Origin: Sinotaia quadrata
Lineage: Eukaryota > Mollusca > Gastropoda > Architaenioglossa > Viviparidae
DNA length: 64,000 bases
Assembly (NCBI GenBank): GCA_028829895.1
Contig: CM054179.1
Span: forward strand, 111,269,375 to 111,333,374
Reading direction: 5' to 3'
The position numbers were made by a program, and so were the translations under genes. The number at the start of each line of letters is the position of its first letter. Position 1 is the stretch's first letter. The notes beneath the pieces were generated by a model that was not told the DNA's origin, made no database searches, and worked only from the letters and a program-made list of their open reading frames with translations. This document shows positions 60,801 to 64,000 of this stretch, in pieces.

Positions 60801-62963
60801 TACCTTGGTATTATATAAATTGACTTATATTCATTCTGTGTCCATCTTTTATTAAAAAGAAATATCTGTATTGTGTTATCTCTCTCTGTTTGCCATTAGA
60901 TCTTTATATTTATTTTTAAAAAATAAGCCATTTAAACAAATGCAGCAGGTTTTAATCTTTTATACCAGTTTAAAATGCAAATTTGAATGATATTTTTTAT
61001 TTATTAAATATTGTCACTACAAAGCTGTCAATTATTAACATATTAGTGAATTTGTTGTGCTCTTACCATCTTTTCTAGCAACAACAGTTGGTGGAGGATA
61101 TATTAATGGAACAGCAGAATCTGTGGCAACATCAGGGATTGTGTGGACACTTGCCCCTCTGGGAATCTTCCTTGGGCTAAATCTGGGTATTGTGCTGTTT
61201 TCATACTGTTATAAAGTGTCAGTAAATTAGGCTGAACTTGGATACTCTGATGTTTTTGAACTATTAATAAGCTAGGCAGAACCTGGCTATAGTGTTGTTT
61301 TTAAACTATTAATAAGATTAACTAAGTCTGGAAGTGGTGCTGTTTGTAAACCAAAAATAAACGGCTAAACCTTTTTACAGCATTGATTTTCAAACATTTA
61401 TAAACTGGGCTGTCCTGCGTATAGTGCTCTTTTGTCAAAGGGTGTTTTATTTAAAAGTTAGACTCTCAGTTTAAAATCAATCTTACACTTACACAGTTAT
61501 AGTTCTATTGTTTTATCATTGACATTGATGTGTAATTTTACATACAATCAGTTAATTACAGTTACAGTAACAGCCATCATAAATATGTAATATGTGATGT
61601 TAATTGAATGTTTTAACTCCATTCATTCAGTGAATCTTTTTGTAACTGTGAAGTTAATAAGTAATCATATTTTTTTCTTAATTGCAGACATAATGATAAT
61701 TACTTTTTTATTTATGTACAACTATTAAAATTAATTTAAATTCACTTCCCACATTTGCACCAAAGCATTAAAGATAGAAAACAATATTCATGCAATAATT
61801 AAAACACTCTTGGTAAATTAATAATGAATATTAGTTGGTAAGTGCCTAAGAACAGTTGTACTTGAATTATTAAAATAGATACTTCTTGCAGTTTCAACTT
61901 GATATGTGTTGTTAACATGATTATTAGTATGATTAATTAACTAGCAATTAATCAGCTGTTGTTTAATTACTTTGCAAAATCTGATTTAATAACAAAAGTC
62001 TACTGAATAAGATGCTTCATATATTAAATATGCTTTGATTTTCATCCTGATACTGAAAATTACGTTCTTTTGCTGAATTTCTTACTAGGAGGCATAATTT
62101 ATGCCAAACCAATGCGTGAGAAACGATATGTAACCATGCTGGATCCAATACAGCAGGCTTTTGGGTGTATACCGACACTACTTGTGTACATGGCATCGCT
62201 TTGGGGAGATCTGCTATGGACTGCAGCTATTTTATCAGCTCTGGGTAAGCTGAAATATCACTTGCTTTGATAAAATATTTGCAGTTATGTTTAATTAAAG
62301 AGTATGTTTCTCAGAGTTTAATTCGAGAGTGTTTGCCAGAGTTGAGTTCTAATATTTCTTATTCTAAAAGAAACAAATGCTCCTAACTTTTGCCACACCC
62401 ATATCATCCCTTATTTTTCATTTATATATACTTCAGTTTTTGTGAATATTAGTGGTGGTCAAATACTGCTTTGAAATTTGTAAAGAAAAATTAATTGTAA
62501 CTGTTTTGACTCCTCTCTCATCCCATAATTTTCATTTTTTCATACTTTGATATTTGTGGAATTAATTAGTACAAATAGTAGTCATCAGAAAAATTAAGAT
62601 ACTGCTTTGAAATTTACAAAGAAAAACAAATGTTGTATTTGCACATTTTCTTAATAGCTTTACAAAATTTTAAGTGTTAGTAATAGTATATGTAATTTAC
62701 AAATAGAAAAGTATTTTTCATCAACCATAAAAAAAGATAAAGGTTTAATTTTCTCCACCAAAATAAAAAAAATAAACATAAGAACAGTTCTTGACATTTT
62801 TTTGTAATTTGCAGGAACAAGTCTGAGCACCATAGCTGAAGTACCACTTGTCATTGCTGTTTGTGTTTCGGCTGGTGTTGCTGTCCTATATACCATGATT
62901 GGCAACATGGTTGCTGTTGCTTACACAGATGTTGTACAGCTCTGTCTTGTGTTTGTTGGTCTG
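57659..62963 (+). CDS. SLC5A7: High-affinity choline transporter-like (SLC5 family), first four coding exons, 3' incomplete
   Basis: Joining 57659-57836, 61079-61186, 62089-62244 and 62815-62963 gives 197 codons in phase, running off the window. SLC5A7/CHT1 takes up choline with Na+ and Cl- at cholinergic terminals for acetylcholine synthesis. Visible are TM1 (VLVLVVFYILVLVIGILAPL), TAGRDLNGVISVFTMIATTV, the family motif GGGYINGTAE, AKPMREKRYVTMLDPIQQAF, LWTAAILSALG and [13 protein letters not shown]. These follow human CHT1 in order and spacing. Two residues differ from the usual pattern: the Trp of ATWVGGGY is Thr, and GEMFW is GDLLW. It may be a diverged CHT-like paralogue. Human CHT1 is 580 aa, so about two thirds lies beyond the window. 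Confidence 0.9.
57915..58085. repeat. ~34-bp tandem repeat, about 5 units
   Basis: Units contain 'agctgatgttacagagatgt' and 'gcaataataattc'. Confidence 0.9.
58113..58442. repeat. 29-bp minisatellite, about 11 near-identical units
   Basis: Unit begins 'caagacagtttgttacacac' and ends 'tatttagtt'. I see essentially no difference between units. Confidence 0.97.
58510..59380. repeat. ~65-75-bp diverged tandem repeat, interrupted by a MITE
   Basis: Units contain 'gagatttggtttactaatta', 'ataatttgaaaacttatgtt' and 'tagttgtatatattccc'. The array is split at 59014-59319 by an insertion and resumes after it. Confidence 0.88.
59014..59319. mobile_element. hAT-like MITE with 13-bp TIRs
   Basis: 306 bp with perfect 13-bp terminal inverted repeats TAGGTAGTCCGAA and TTCGGACTACCTA, flanked on both sides by GTTGTAT (59007-59013 and 59320-59326). 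Neighbouring repeat units give the uninterrupted form (tagttgtatatattccc), so the insertion boundaries are clear. No coding capacity. A 7-8-bp target duplication suggests hAT. Confidence 0.85.
59495..60720 (+). repeat. Interspersed repeat family A, intronic copy
   Basis: Starts 'gcagagtaaatttgcc' and ends 'gcgttgtgtcac'. Contains both the 5' blocks (3668-4690) and 3' blocks (1-182), with a private insertion near 60590-60640. Confidence 0.82.
61079..61186 (+). CDS. SLC5A7: Choline transporter-like, coding exon 2
   Basis: ATTVGGGYINGTAESVATSG, then APLGIFLGLNL. Acceptor 'tcttttctag', donor GTATTG, phase 1 on both sides. Confidence 0.92.
61187..62088 (+). other. Choline transporter-like intron 2
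   Basis: Weak ~55-bp repeats ('tattaataagctaggca') at 61220-61400; otherwise AT-rich with nothing seen. Confidence 0.5.
62089..62244 (+). CDS. SLC5A7: Choline transporter-like, coding exon 3
   Basis: GGIIYAKPMREKRYVTMLDP through LWTAAILSALG: the loop and TM3-4 region of the family. Acceptor 'tttcttactag', donor GTAAGC. Confidence 0.93.
62815..62963 (+). CDS. SLC5A7: Choline transporter-like, coding exon 4
   Basis: GTSLSTIAEVPLVIAVCVSA then [20 protein letters not shown], matching [20 protein letters not shown] of human CHT1. Acceptor 'gtaatttgcag', donor GTTAGT. Confidence 0.93.
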
Positions 62964-64000
62964 GTTAGTGTTCTCATTTGTGTTTGTTGTAATTGTAGCT
63001 AAATTTCTAAACAAGTTTTTCATGGTCGGAGTTGAGTGAATATGTTTACTGTTAGTGTCTGATTCAGTAGTGCAAATCTATGCATTTAGTTTAATTTTTA
63101 CATGGTTTTCTTGCAAATCTGGAACTCTTAAAAAAGTCTGTAATTTTATTTTATTTTTCCAGGTCTTGAAAAAGTCTTGAAAATCAGTAAAATGTCATAA
63201 AGTCTGGAACTTGAGGGTTGTCTACTGGTTAACTTTTGGATGTCAGCAGACTAATAATAAACCTTGATCCTTTGATGGCATAATGTAATCAGATTGTAAA
63301 AACATATAAAAGGTTTGATTGGATTAATTTCTGGGTACTTTTTGAGCACTTCCAGAATTTTATTCCGCCAGTCTTATGTTAAATGCAGATTTAACAAAAA
63401 TGCAATTTTGCTCATGAATTAAACAACTGAAGTTTGCATTTTCAAAATGGCATCTGGTAGTGATGATCAGCACGATAAACAGTGTCAATTTGACAATTAC
63501 AAGTTGTTTATTTTAATAAATCATAACTACTAACTTGTAGTTATTACACTATATGTAATGTTCTTCTCAAACTATCAGCCTGAAATGTATTTCTTTAAAT
63601 ACTTTAAATAAATTACACTGCATTTCTAAGAAATAGATTGGTCTCTTGAAATAACGAGCTTGAAAGTGTGCATATTGATTCAAATAATTATTTTTTTGCA
63701 ACCCATCATTATTATTCTACTAAATGTGGGGTAAAAGTCTTTTCCTTGAAGTTTTAAAACTAAATTCATCAGGAATAGAAGAATGATCCTGTTTCAAACA
63801 GATTAAGATTGTTATCATAACATTTGTATGAATTTTTCAGTTTTTTTCTGCTACAAATTTGTGAAAATATGTAAAATAAGCAGTATGCACATATTTTAAA
63901 ATGAAGCCATTTTATATGTGAATATTACACAATCCTGAAATTCTAATAATTAAGTCAAGAGGTTTCATTTTCAAAGTTTTCATTTAAATGAATAATAGAG
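62964..64000 (+). other. Choline transporter-like intron 4 (open at window end)
   Basis: AT-rich with no exon seen; the next exon must lie beyond the window. Confidence 0.6.

Larger units (their letters stand above)
57837..61078 (+). other. Choline transporter-like intron 1
   Basis: 3.2 kb filled with three tandem arrays, a hAT-like MITE and a family A copy, all listed separately. Confidence 0.7.

Overview
This is a eukaryotic, AT-rich, repeat-laden genomic window from a bilaterian invertebrate. A mollusc is my best guess, from the gene complement (atypical IkB, Maelstrom, neuronal-type choline transporter), long introns, abundant GT/CA and GATA microsatellites and non-LTR element types. No tool was run, so the taxon is inference. 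Three spliced protein-coding genes can be assembled with canonical GT-AG junctions and consistent reading phase.

Layout. (1) 1-11.6 kb is gene-poor: microsatellites, a ~950-bp G-depleted CAC-rich minisatellite, a degenerate non-LTR retrotransposon tail (~4.80-5.61 kb) ending in a GATA array, and copies of two unclassified interspersed repeats (called families A and B here). (2) 11.8-23.7 kb, + strand: a 10-exon gene for an 800-aa atypical nuclear IkB (IkB-zeta/BCL3-like), with a Ser/Pro-rich N-terminal half and C-terminal ankyrin repeats. A perfect palindromic kappaB site lies 130 bp upstream of its ATG. (3) 23.7-31.4 kb: intergenic, tandem arrays and no convincing gene. (4) 56.0-31.4 kb, minus strand: a 13-exon Maelstrom (MAEL) gene for 634 aa, with HMG box, MAEL domain and an unusual GRG-repeat C-terminal tail. 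Its introns hold a broken RNase H-bearing LINE, a Tigger/pogo-like MITE, interspersed repeats and many minisatellites. (5) 57.66 kb to the window end, + strand: the first 197 codons (four coding exons) of an SLC5A7-like high-affinity choline transporter, which continues beyond the window. Its first intron carries a near-perfect 29-bp array and a hAT-like MITE with its empty site still readable.

The IkB gene and MAEL converge; MAEL and the choline transporter are head to head about 1.7 kb apart. The genes act in unrelated processes (immune transcription, germline piRNA silencing, cholinergic transmission) and I see no operon-like logic. The most interesting points are the kappaB site (possible autoregulation), the GRG-rich tail of MAEL (candidate Tudor-docking sites), the apparent absence of MAEL's Cys-x2-His...Cys cluster from the assembled exons, coding minisatellites in the IkB gene, and several small mobile elements that appear undescribed.
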